5,546 bases of DNA, from positions 1 to 5,546 of the forward strand of contig CALCWL010000051.1 of NCBI GenBank assembly GCA_937906285.1, read 5' to 3'. Source of the stretch: an uncultured Rhodanobacter sp. GTDB taxonomy: Bacteria > Pseudomonadota > Gammaproteobacteria > Xanthomonadales > Rhodanobacteraceae. The notes under the pieces were generated by a model. That model was not told the DNA's origin. It ran no database searches and saw only the letters and a program-made list of their open reading frames with translations. Shown piece after piece: positions 1 to 5,546 of this stretch. Within the stretch, counting starts at the first letter, position 1; each line of letters opens with the position of its first letter. The position numbers and the translations under genes are program-made.

Positions 1-1032
1 GACCACGTATTCCTCCAGCACCTTGCGCGGGCAGAGCAGGCCGGGCGGCAGGTCGAGTTCGGTGGCGAGCGTGTCGACCGACTGCTTCATCGCCGCCAGC
101 GCCTGCTTGGCGGCGCCCTGCGGATGACCGGGGATGCGGGCGGTGGCGTCGATCTCCGCCGGGGTGACGGCGGGCGCGAGCACGTCGAACAGCTCGCTGC
201 GTTGGGCCGAGCGCAGCGCGCGCTGGCCACGGACGCGCTGTTCCAGTTCGGCCTGCGTGGTCGGCGGTTGCTGCGCCAGGCTGAGGGCGAGGGTGTCGTC
301 CAGCAGCCATGGGCGCGGTACGTCGAGGCGGCGGGCGCTGCGGTCGCGCCAGAGCAGCAGTCGGCGCAGGCGGGCCTGCGCTTCCGGGCGCCAGTCGGCC
401 GCCGCGCGCAGGGCGCGCTGGGGCTGCGGATCGCTCTCGCGGTGCACGCGGCGTTTCAACCGATCGCAATCCTGCGCGTGCCAGTCGCTGCGTCCGCGCT
501 GCTGCAGGCGCTCGGCGAGTTGTTCGTGGATGGTCTTCAGATGCACCACGTCCAGCGCGGCGTAGCTGCATTGCGAGGCGGTCAGCGGCCGGCGCATCCA
601 GTCCGAGCGGGTTTCGCCCTTGTCCAGGTCCACGCCGACCAGCTCGGCCACCAGCGCGCGGTAGCTGACGCCCAGGCCCATGCCCACGAAGGCGGCGGCG
701 ATCTGCGTGTCGAACAGGTGCCGCGGGCCAGCCGGCAGCAGCGGCGCCAGCACTTCGAGATCCTCGCTGGCGCTGTGCATCACGGTCACCGCGTCGCCGG
801 TACCCAGCAGCGGTTGCAGCGCGGCGCCGATCGGAAAGGCCAGCGGGTCGACAAGTGCGTGATGGCCGTTCCAGCCCAGTTGCAGCAGGGCCAGCTGCGG
901 ATGGAACGTGTCGCGGCGCATGAACTCGGTGTCGAGACCGACCGCTGCGTCCGCGGGCAGGGCGGCGAGCCAGGATTGCAATGCGTCGGGCTGGTCGATC
1001 CAGTCGGCGGCGGCGGTTTGGGACAGCGACAT
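1..1032 (-). CDS. rnd: Ribonuclease D, 3' end cut by window edge
   Basis: RNase D is a cytoplasmic 3'-5' exoribonuclease of the DEDD family that trims tRNA and other stable RNA 3' ends. 344 residues are visible and the reading frame is still open at base 1; E. coli RNase D has about 375, so roughly the last 20-35 residues are missing. The DEDDy residues are all present: D34 and E36 in DTEFMRRDTF (Exo I), D91 in MHSASEDLEVL (Exo II), and Y157 with D161 in SYAALDVVHL (Exo III). Each sits six residues further along than I recall for the E. coli enzyme. A basic, helical HRDC-like region follows at about 210-295. The start ATG (1032-1030) has a strong Shine-Dalgarno AAGGAG five bases upstream. The gene is divergent from the SUMF1-like gene. 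I saw no clear promoter. Confidence 0.95.
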   Translation of the reverse strand, partial: MSLSQTAAADWIDQPDALQSWLAALPADAAVGLDTEFMRRDTFHPQLALLQLGWNGHHALVDPLAFPIGAALQPLLGTGDAVTVMHSASEDLEVLAPLLPAGPRHLFDTQIAAAFVGMGLGVSYRALVAELVGVDLDKGETRSDWMRRPLTASQCSYAALDVVHLKTIHEQLAERLQQRGRSDWHAQDCDRLKRRVHRESDPQPQRALRAAADWRPEAQARLRRLLLWRDRSARRLDVPRPWLLDDTLALSLAQQPPTTQAELEQRVRGQRALRSAQRSELFDVLAPAVTPAEIDATARIPGHPQGAAKQALAAMKQSVDTLATELDLPPGLLCPRKVLEEYVV

Positions 1033-1037
1033 CGGGA

Positions 1038-1043
1038 CTCCTT
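1038..1043 (-). promoter_or_regulatory. Shine-Dalgarno site of rnd
   Basis: On the minus strand this reads AAGGAG, five bases before the ATG at 1032. It fixes the rnd start at the residue series MSLSQTAAADW. Confidence 0.8.
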
Positions 1044-1196
1044 CGAGGGCGCCGGCGCGGATTGCCCTGCCGGCGGTTTGTGCCTATGGTGAACGCAGCG
1101 CCCGGGCGGGGCGGATCATCCGGCGACGAGGCGCGGCGTGCGGCGCGCGCTTCCGCCGGCATATCGGCGAGAATGGATTCACGCGTCGAACGTCGG

Positions 1197-1232
1197 TCAG
1201 CCGCGTACGATCTCCGCCGCCAAGGTTTTCAT
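1197..1232 (-). CDS. Possible 11-residue leader peptide upstream of rnd
   Basis: A minus-strand ATG at 1232 is preceded at 8-base spacing by AAGGAG (1246-1241). This is the strongest ribosome-binding arrangement in the intergenic region. It opens only 11 codons, MKTLAAEIVRG, before TGA (1199-1197). The rnd start is 164 bases further downstream. It could be a leader peptide, the relic of a decayed gene start, or chance. I recognise no family for the peptide, and no open continuation in another frame looks coding. Confidence 0.25.
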   Translation of the reverse strand: MKTLAAEIVRG

Positions 1233-1281
1233 TGTTCAGACTCCTTGGCACGATAACAGGCCGCAACCGGGACGCCCATCC

Positions 1282-3219
1282 ATGCCACGCAATGTCATCC
1301 TGCGCCGTCAGCGTTTCTTCGGTGGGGCGCTGGGCATGATCGTGCTGGGTGTCGCCCTGACCTATCACTTTTTCCCGCAGTGGTTCCACGTGGCGCCGGG
1401 GCAGGCCCCGCAGCGGGCGATGAACCTGGGTGGCGTGTCGCCCACCGGCAACCTGCCCCCGCAACGCGTGGCGGCGATCAACGAACTGAACGCCGGCCCG
1501 CCGCTGACGCTCGCCCCGACCGCGGTGATCGTGGCGCGCAACCGCAACAATGCCAGCCTGCCCGAGCAAAAGTCGGCCGAGTCGCCGCAGGTGAAGGAGC
1601 TGCTGGCGCGTGCCCTCAAGGCGTTCCGCGCCGGCCAGCTGGCCGGCGATCCCGAGAGTGCCGCCGCGTTGTTCATGCAGGCGCTGAAGGAACAGCCCGA
1701 CAGCCGGCGCGCCGTGCAAGGCCTGTTCGACGTGCGCGCGCGGCTGGTGGCGGAGATCGACCAGGATATCGCCGTCGGCGACGTCGACGCGGCGAAGGAA
1801 TTGCTCGATACCTTGCGCACCCTGCCCAATGCCGAGCAGGAGGTCGCGCAACTGGAAGGGAACCTGAAGACGCTAGCCACGGTGCGTCCGATGCTGGCCG
1901 CGGCGGCGGCGCTGCTGCAGGAAGGCAAGGCCGACCAGCCCGAGGGCGACAACGCGCTGGAGCTGTACCGCCAGGTGCAGCAGCTCGATCCGCAGAATGC
2001 GGTGGCCGAGCAGGGGATTTTCCAAGTGCAGCGCGCGGTGCTCGATCGTGCCCTGGCGGCGGTCGCGCAAAACGATTTCGCCGGCGCGGAGAAGCAATTG
2101 GCTCGCGCGCAGGCGATCCGTCCGGGCTCGCAGCAGATGCACGACGTGCAGCTGCGCATCGACGACATGCGTCGCCAGCGCGCCGCGGGCGTGCTGGCGC
2201 AGGCCCGGCTGGCACTGGACGGCGGCAACCTCGAACTGGCGACCAGGCTGGTCGCGCAGGCGCGCGCGACCGATGCCGACCTGCCCGAGCTGGCGCAGGT
2301 GGAAGAACATCTGACCAATGCGCGCCTGTACGCGAACTACAGGCCGGGTCAGGTGTTCACTGATCGCTATGTGGACCTGCCCGGCAAGGCCCCGGCGATG
2401 GTGGTGGTGCCTACCGGCACGTTCCTGATGGGTGCTGCGGCGAACAACGAGGACCGCGCCGACGCCCAGTTGCCGCAGCACCGGGTCACCCTGGCCAAGG
2501 GCTTCGCCATCGCGCGCACGGAAGTCAGCGTGGGCGAGTTCCGCGAGTTCGTTCGCGCCAGCGGCTACGTGCCCGATTCGACCCGGCTCGGCGGCGCCAG
2601 CGTGTATGACGAGCGCAGCGGCGCCCTGCGCGACGACGCCAACGCCAGCTGGCAGGATGACTATGCCGGCCGCAAGGCGGGCGACAACCTGCCGGTGGTC
2701 AACATCTCGTGGAACGATGCGGTGGCCTATGCGAAGTGGTTGAGCGAGCGCACCGGCAAGCAGTACCGGCTGCCCAGCGAGGCGGAGTTCGAATACGCGC
2801 TGCGCGGTGGTACCACCACCCAATACTGGTGGGGTGACGCGGCGCCCGATCAGAAGGTGGAGAACCTCACCGGCTCCGGCGACCGCTCCCGCAGCGGGCG
2901 TCGCTGGAGCAACGCCTTTCGCGGCTACCGCGACGGCTACTGGGGCCCGGCGCCGGTGATGAGCTTCGCCGCCAACCCGTTCGGCCTGTACGACATGGAC
3001 GGCAATGTCTCCGAGTGGGTCGCCGACTGCTGGCACGACAACTACATCCGCGCGCCCGACGACGGCAGCGCCTGGATCAACCCCGGCTGCCGCGTGCACG
3101 TGCTGCGCGGCGGTTCCTGGGGCAGCTCCCCGGACCAGGTGACCTCCGCCTACCGCCAGGGCGCCGACGGCGACGTGCGAAGCGGCCGCGTGGGCTTTCG
3201 GGTGGTGCGGGAGTTGTAG
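1282..3219 (+). CDS. Membrane-anchored TPR-like / SUMF1 (FGE-like) domain protein, catalytic Cys absent
   Basis: 645 residues. A basic N-terminus (R3, R8, R9, R11) precedes one hydrophobic segment at about 12-31 (FFGGALGMIVLGVALTYHFF). This suggests an uncleaved anchor with the rest of the protein in the periplasm. A Pro/Asn-rich linker follows, then an Ala/Leu/Gln-rich helical region at about 100-350 resembling degenerate TPRs (for example EQPDSRRA, QQLDPQNAVAEQG). The FGE-sulfatase (SUMF1) domain spans about 373-645. It opens with MVVVPTGTFLMG, continues through VNISWNDAVAYAKWLSE, RLPSEAEFEYALRGG and GNVSEWVADCW, and closes with RGGSW (609-613) and GFRVVREL. In true FGEs two copper-binding cysteines follow RGGS(Y/F/W); here those positions are S615 and V620. 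C583 and C603 remain and may pair structurally. Sulfatase activation is therefore unlikely, and a scaffold or ligand-binding role is possible. The ATG at 1282 is preferred over the in-frame GTG at 1138 because it sits directly before the basic/hydrophobic anchor. Its Shine-Dalgarno is weak (GGGA, 1269-1272). Confidence 0.85.
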   Translation: MPRNVILRRQRFFGGALGMIVLGVALTYHFFPQWFHVAPGQAPQRAMNLGGVSPTGNLPPQRVAAINELNAGPPLTLAPTAVIVARNRNNASLPEQKSAESPQVKELLARALKAFRAGQLAGDPESAAALFMQALKEQPDSRRAVQGLFDVRARLVAEIDQDIAVGDVDAAKELLDTLRTLPNAEQEVAQLEGNLKTLATVRPMLAAAAALLQEGKADQPEGDNALELYRQVQQLDPQNAVAEQGIFQVQRAVLDRALAAVAQNDFAGAEKQLARAQAIRPGSQQMHDVQLRIDDMRRQRAAGVLAQARLALDGGNLELATRLVAQARATDADLPELAQVEEHLTNARLYANYRPGQVFTDRYVDLPGKAPAMVVVPTGTFLMGAAANNEDRADAQLPQHRVTLAKGFAIARTEVSVGEFREFVRASGYVPDSTRLGGASVYDERSGALRDDANASWQDDYAGRKAGDNLPVVNISWNDAVAYAKWLSERTGKQYRLPSEAEFEYALRGGTTTQYWWGDAAPDQKVENLTGSGDRSRSGRRWSNAFRGYRDGYWGPAPVMSFAANPFGLYDMDGNVSEWVADCWHDNYIRAPDDGSAWINPGCRVHVLRGGSWGSSPDQVTSAYRQGADGDVRSGRVGFRVVREL

Positions 3220-3276
3220 GCAGAGGTGAACAGCGACTCTGGCATGCCTGCGCGAAGCTCGCTTTAGTCCGATTCA

Positions 3277-3397
3277 TCGACATGTCTGCCTAATACGTCG
3301 ATTAGTATGTTGTTATTCGACACGTCGTGGGCTAGTGTACATGCCTTCGACATGTCACCAAAACGTGTCGATTTCACCGGAACCCGTCGACATGCCC
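3277..3397. promoter_or_regulatory. Operator-like array: two copies of a three-site CGACA module, 70 bp apart
   Basis: Six sites based on CGAC-N2-GTCG precede fic. Site 1 is TCGACATGTC (3277-3286). Site 2 is GTCGATT (3297-3303), a half-site in inverse orientation. Site 3 is TTCGACACGTCG (3316-3327). Site 4 is TTCGACATGTC (3346-3356). Site 5 is ACGTGTCGATT (3363-3373), inverse. Site 6 is GTCGACATG (3386-3394). Site centres lie 13, 27, 30, 13 and 27 bp apart, so sites 1-3 recur as sites 4-6 at exactly +70 with the same orientations. Site 6 contains the chosen fic start codon. The repeat structure is seen directly. Binding by a regulator, most plausibly the Fic winged helix, is inferred. Two more TCGAC words lie at 3399 and 3409 inside the coding sequence. 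Confidence 0.7.
3310..3338 (+). promoter_or_regulatory. Candidate fic promoter (weak)
   Basis: TTGTTA (3310-3315) and TAGTGT (3333-3338) are separated by 17 bp and match the sigma-70 -35 and -10 consensus at four and three of six positions. Operator-like site 3 lies in the spacer and site 4 would cover the start of transcription near 3345. That layout would suit repression. The hexamers are poor, so this is only a candidate. Confidence 0.3.
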
Positions 3398-4516
3398 TTC
3401 GACCCCGCTCGACCGTTTGACGACCTGCCGGCGCTCCCGCCGACGGCCGATATAGAGACGCGGCCGCTGCTCAAGGCCTGCATCGAGGCACGCGCGGCGC
3501 TGGCGGAGCTCAAGAGCGTCGGCAACGCCATCCCCAACCAGGCTGTCCTCATCAACACCATCCCGTTGCTGGAAGCCCAGGCCAGCAGCGAGATCGAGAA
3601 CATCGTCACCACCAGCGATGCGTTGTTCCGTTTTGCCCAGGACGAGCAGGCCGCCGATCCGGCCACCAAGGAAGCGCTGAACTACCGTGCCGCCCTGCGC
3701 GAGGGATTCGAATCGCTGGCCGAGCGCCCGCTCGGCACCGGCACTGCCGTGCGCGTGTGCAGCCGCTTGAAGAACCGCGACATGGATGTCCGCCGCGTCC
3801 CCGGTACCGCGCTCAAGAATGCCGCCACCGGCGAAGTCGTCTACACCCCGCCCCAGGGCGAGGCGCTGCTGCGCGACAAGCTGGCCAACTGGGAGCGTTT
3901 CATCCATGACGCCACGGACATCGATCCGCTGATCCGCATGGCCGTCGCGCATTACCAGTTCGAGGCCATCCATCCGTTCCTCGACGGCAACGGCCGCACG
4001 GGCCGCGTGCTCAACCTGCTGCTGCTGGTGGAGCAGGGACTGCTGGATCAACCCGTGCTGTACCTGTCCCGCCACATCCTGCGCCATCGCATCGACTACT
4101 ACCGCCGGCTGCTCGCCGTCACCCGCGAGGGCGCGTGGCAGGACTGGATCGCCTTCATGCTCGACGCGGTCGCCCAGACCGCGCGCTGGACCGGCGACAA
4201 GATCCGCGCGATCCAGGCCCTGCACGCGCAGGCCACGGACTTCGTGCGCACGCACGCGCCGAAAATCTACAGCCGCGAGCTGGTCGATGCCCTGTTCGTG
4301 CAGCCGTACTGCCGCATCCAGAACCTGGTGGACGGCGGCATCGCCAAGCGCCAGACCGCCTCCGTCTACCTCAAGCAGCTGGCCGATCTGGGCATGCTGG
4401 TCGAGGTCAAGGTCGGGCGCGAAAAGCTGTTCCTGCATCCCAACTTCGTCCGCCTGCTCACCAGCGACGACCATCCCGTGCTGCCCTACGGCAACACCGC
4501 AAGCCGGAAAGACTGA
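3392..4516 (+). CDS. fic: Class II Fic-family AMP-transferase with C-terminal winged helix
   Basis: 374 residues, close to the length of Shewanella SoFic-type proteins. Fic proteins transfer AMP (or another nucleotide moiety) from ATP to hydroxyl side chains of target proteins in the cytoplasm. The N-terminal domain (about 15-105) carries the inhibitory motif (S/T)xxxE(G/N) as S65-SEI-E69-N70. This marks class II, in which E69 would block ATP until released. The Fic core includes VYTPP (Y151), which precedes the active site in this family, and the intact catalytic motif HPFLDGNGRTGR with H194, N200, R202 and R205. The last about 80 residues (about 293-365) look like a winged helix. The ATG at 3392 gives the N-terminus MPFDPARPFDDLPALPP usual for the family. 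Upstream in-frame starts (GTG 3335, ATG 3341) would read through the operator-like repeats. The Shine-Dalgarno is weak (GGAA, 3379-3382). The gene is 3 bp from hsdM and probably cotranscribed with it. The protein's target cannot be told from sequence. Confidence 0.92.
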   Translation: MPFDPARPFDDLPALPPTADIETRPLLKACIEARAALAELKSVGNAIPNQAVLINTIPLLEAQASSEIENIVTTSDALFRFAQDEQAADPATKEALNYRAALREGFESLAERPLGTGTAVRVCSRLKNRDMDVRRVPGTALKNAATGEVVYTPPQGEALLRDKLANWERFIHDATDIDPLIRMAVAHYQFEAIHPFLDGNGRTGRVLNLLLLVEQGLLDQPVLYLSRHILRHRIDYYRRLLAVTREGAWQDWIAFMLDAVAQTARWTGDKIRAIQALHAQATDFVRTHAPKIYSRELVDALFVQPYCRIQNLVDGGIAKRQTASVYLKQLADLGMLVEVKVGREKLFLHPNFVRLLTSDDHPVLPYGNTASRKD

Positions 4517-4519
4517 TTC

Positions 4520-5110
4520 ATGACCGCCGATCACTTCACCCACCTCGACCAATTCGGCGCCGACCTGTGGAAGCTGGCCGACCAGCTACGCGCCAACTCG
4601 GGGCTGGCCTCCAACGAATACTTCATGCCCATCCTGGGCCTGCTGTTCCTGCGCCACGCCACCAACCGCTACTACGCCGCGTGCAAGGCCATCGCCGCCG
4701 ATCAGGCGGCCGGCCGCATGCCCAAGCGCCCGCTGCGCGATGCCGATTTCACCCAGCGCCGCGCCATGAACCTGCCCAAGGCCGCGCGCTACGACGTGAT
4801 CCTGGAACAGCCCAAGGACGGCAGCCTGGGCCACGCGCTGGTTGCCGCCATGGAAGCGGTGGAAGCGCGCTTCCCGCCGCTTGCCGGCCAGTTGCCGAAG
4901 GAATACGAGAAGTTCGACGACGACCTGCTCGAATCCATGATGCACAAGTTCGACACCGAAGCCCTAACGGGCACGACGAAGCGCCGGGAGGCCGTGGGGG
5001 GCCTCTCGGTTCCCGGTGGTGCGGGTGGTTCTTCCTCGGTCCGTGGTTTTACTTGCTGGTCTCGGGTGAGACTTTCCGATGCAGGAGGAGCCTCCTTCCT
5101 ATGCTCCTAA
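4520..5110 (+). pseudogene. hsdM: Truncated type I restriction-modification DNA methyltransferase subunit (HsdM N-terminus)
   Basis: Residues 1 to about 149 match the HsdM N-terminal helical domain: HLDQFGADLWKLADQLR, EYFMPILGLLFLRHA, and the final ESMMHKFDTEAL. Intact HsdM is about 500 residues and continues into the N6-adenine methylase domain, with its SAM-binding motif and NPPF/Y catalytic motif. Here homology stops near base 4966. The frame then runs through 47 unrelated Gly/Ser/Arg-rich residues to a TAA at 5108-5110. No methylation activity is possible, and no hsdS or hsdR is in the window. The start ATG at 4520 lies 3 bp after the fic stop and has GGAAAG (4506-4511) eight bases upstream, inside the end of fic. 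This indicates an original fic-hsdM operon with translational coupling. The break looks like a deletion or recombination junction. Confidence 0.85.
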
Positions 5111-5174
5111 CGTGCTTAGCTGTGATGGCGAAAAATACAGATCGGGACAGATACCAGCGGAGCACGCGCCGCCC
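4967..5174. other. Unrecognised tract between hsdM break and integrase remnant
   Basis: About 208 bases with no gene I can support. It holds a GAGGCC/GGCCTC inverted repeat with a six-base loop (4988-5005) and an AGGAGG/CCTCCT inverted repeat (5083-5096). Neither is followed by a T-run, so neither is a convincing terminator. Base composition is less GC-rich than the flanking genes in its right half. It may be leftover island DNA. Confidence 0.4.
4988..5005. repeat. Inverted repeat GAGGCC-N6-GGCCTC
   Basis: A perfect 6-bp GC-rich stem with loop GTGGGG lies 22 bases after the end of hsdM homology. No T-tract follows on either strand. Its role is unknown. Confidence 0.4.
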
Positions 5175-5387
5175 TCAGCCAACCTTTCGCCGGAAGGGGA
5201 CAACCTTGGCGCCAGTCTTCAGCCCGTCCAGATAGTCCGCCCAAGCTTGCATCATCCGAGTGCGCTCCTCCAAGTACTGCGTCGCGTGTGTGTACGCTGC
5301 TCGAACCTTGTTCGGCTCAGATGCCATTGGCTTGGCTGGGTTCCCGTGGTACTCCTTGGCGTACCTCAGACATGAAAAAGCCCGCTG
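5175..5387 (-). pseudogene. int: C-terminal remnant of a P4-type tyrosine recombinase (integrase)
   Basis: The minus-strand frame is bounded by TAA (5390-5388) upstream and TGA (5177-5175) downstream. Its end matches the C-terminal signature of P4-like phage and island integrases: NKVRAAYTHATQYLEERTR, then MMQAWADYLDGLK. The Tyr in RAAY (residue 12 counted from the internal ATG at 5327) corresponds, as I recall the family, to the nucleophile. The Arg, His and Arg of the catalytic set and the DNA-binding arm domains are gone. Full-length enzymes are about 400 residues; roughly 50-60 recognisable residues remain. The upstream part of the frame overlaps the tRNA terminator, so no proper start exists. 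Such integrases insert islands at tRNA 3' ends, which fits the neighbouring tRNA-Leu. Confidence 0.8.
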
Positions 5388-5399
5388 TTATGCGGGCTT
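5375..5399 (-). terminator. Rho-independent terminator after tRNA-Leu
   Basis: On the minus strand AAGCCCGC, loop ATAACA and GCGGGCTT form an 8-bp stem that runs into TTTTT. It begins 44 bases after the tRNA-Leu 3' end and points the same way, so it most likely ends the tRNA transcript. On the plus strand no T-run follows. Confidence 0.85.
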
Positions 5400-5443
5400 C
5401 GGGTGTTTTACGGGTCTCGGTGGTGTTGCCTGAAACCCTCAAT

Positions 5444-5529
5444 TGGTACCGGTGAGAGGACTCGAACCTCCACTGTGTCACCACAAGCGGATTTTGAGTC
5501 CGCCGCGTCTACCATTCCGCCACACCGGC
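5444..5529 (-). tRNA. tRNA-Leu (anticodon CAA)
   Basis: 86 bases fold as a class II tRNA. The acceptor stem is GCCGGUG/CACCGGU with a G-U end pair. The anticodon stem is GCGGA/UCCGC with loop CUCAAAA, giving anticodon CAA, which reads UUG leucine codons. The long variable arm has stem UGUG/CACA, and the T arm is GGAGG-UUCGAGU-CCUCU. Discriminator A and an encoded CCA end the gene at 5444. The tRNA is intact. Its promoter would lie beyond the right edge of the window. It is the likely attachment gene for the integrase remnant nearby. Confidence 0.95.
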
Positions 5530-5546
5530 ATGCGTGAGCGGGGAAT

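Larger units (their letters stand above)
3220..5443. mobile_element. Probable remnant of a tRNA-Leu-associated genomic island
   Basis: Between the SUMF1-like gene and tRNA-Leu lie a Fic gene, a 3'-truncated hsdM and a 5'-truncated P4-type integrase. These are cargo and mobility genes typical of islands inserted at tRNA genes. Both broken genes face the same roughly 200-bp unrecognised tract or the tRNA flank, which implies at least two deletions. I found no second copy of the tRNA 3' end in the window, so the outer boundary is not fixed. The left limit is only set by the end of the chromosomal gene. Confidence 0.5.

Noticed and set aside
124..1092. Long plus-strand open frame opposite rnd
   Set aside because: It is the antisense of a clear RNase D gene with all catalytic motifs. 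Long antisense frames are expected in GC-rich DNA.
1245..1264. Sigma-54-like promoter (TTGGCACG...) before the SUMF1-like gene
   Set aside because: The -24 part resembles the consensus, but no GC dinucleotide sits at the required -12 spacing. A nearby GATAAC (1252-1257) also lacks a good -35 partner.
1138..1281. N-terminal extension of the SUMF1-like protein from a GTG at 1138
   Set aside because: The added 48 residues look non-coding and would move the basic/hydrophobic anchor away from the N-terminus.
1873..3099. Long minus-strand frame opposite the SUMF1-like gene
   Set aside because: It has low-complexity Ala/Val/Arg/His composition and no recognisable domain, and it lies fully antisense to a supported gene.
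3252..3262. Hairpin GCGA-N3-TCGC after the SUMF1-like gene as a terminator
   Set aside because: The stem is only four base pairs and no real T-tract follows.
3374..4552. 392-codon minus-strand frame opposite fic
   Set aside because: It is antisense to a Fic protein with intact motifs, and its protein composition is not coding-like.
5055..5072. Possible second attachment site resembling the tRNA-Leu 3' end
   Set aside because: Only a short GGTGAGA-type match is shared with the tRNA 3' region and alignment needs gaps. This is within chance.
4135..5235. Plus-strand frame crossing the end of fic, hsdM and the unknown tract
   Set aside because: It overlaps fic and hsdM in another frame with an Arg/Pro/Ala-rich translation. 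Its last part, after 4967, is not backed by any family I know and runs antisense into the integrase remnant.
5079..5375. 98-codon plus-strand frame
   Set aside because: Most of it is antisense to the recognisable integrase C-terminus, and it has no domain or good ribosome-binding site.

Overview
The window looks like chromosomal DNA from a high-GC gammaproteobacterium, most likely of the Xanthomonadales (Rhodanobacter/Dyella/Xanthomonas-like). This rests on strong GC bias at third codon positions, an RNase D gene, and a membrane-anchored SUMF1-type protein of a kind common in that order. The taxon is an inference; no marker gene fixes it.

Left part (1-3219) is ordinary chromosome. A ribonuclease D gene (rnd) runs leftward off the window edge. 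A 249-bp divergent intergenic region separates it from a rightward gene for a 645-residue protein with one N-terminal membrane anchor, a TPR-like helical middle and a C-terminal formylglycine-generating-enzyme-like (SUMF1/FGE) domain. That domain lacks the two catalytic cysteines of true FGEs.

Middle and right part (3220-5443) look like the wreck of a defence or mobility island next to a tRNA-Leu gene. A class II Fic-family AMPylase-like protein with a C-terminal winged helix is followed, after 3 bp, by the 5' end of a type I restriction-modification methyltransferase gene (hsdM). hsdM breaks off after about residue 149, before any catalytic motif, and runs into unrecognised DNA. Beyond that, a C-terminal fragment of a P4-type tyrosine recombinase lies on the minus strand. 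It is followed by a rho-independent terminator and a tRNA-Leu(CAA) gene, also on the minus strand.

The most notable signal is just upstream of fic: six copies of a CGACA-type site, three of them forming full or nearly full CGAC-N2-GTCG palindromes. They form a three-site module repeated at an exact 70-bp offset, with spacings 13/27/30/13/27 and matching orientations. The last copy overlaps the chosen fic start codon. This looks like an operator array, perhaps bound by the Fic protein's own winged helix and so controlling the fic-hsdM operon. That role is an inference; the repeat structure is read directly from the sequence.
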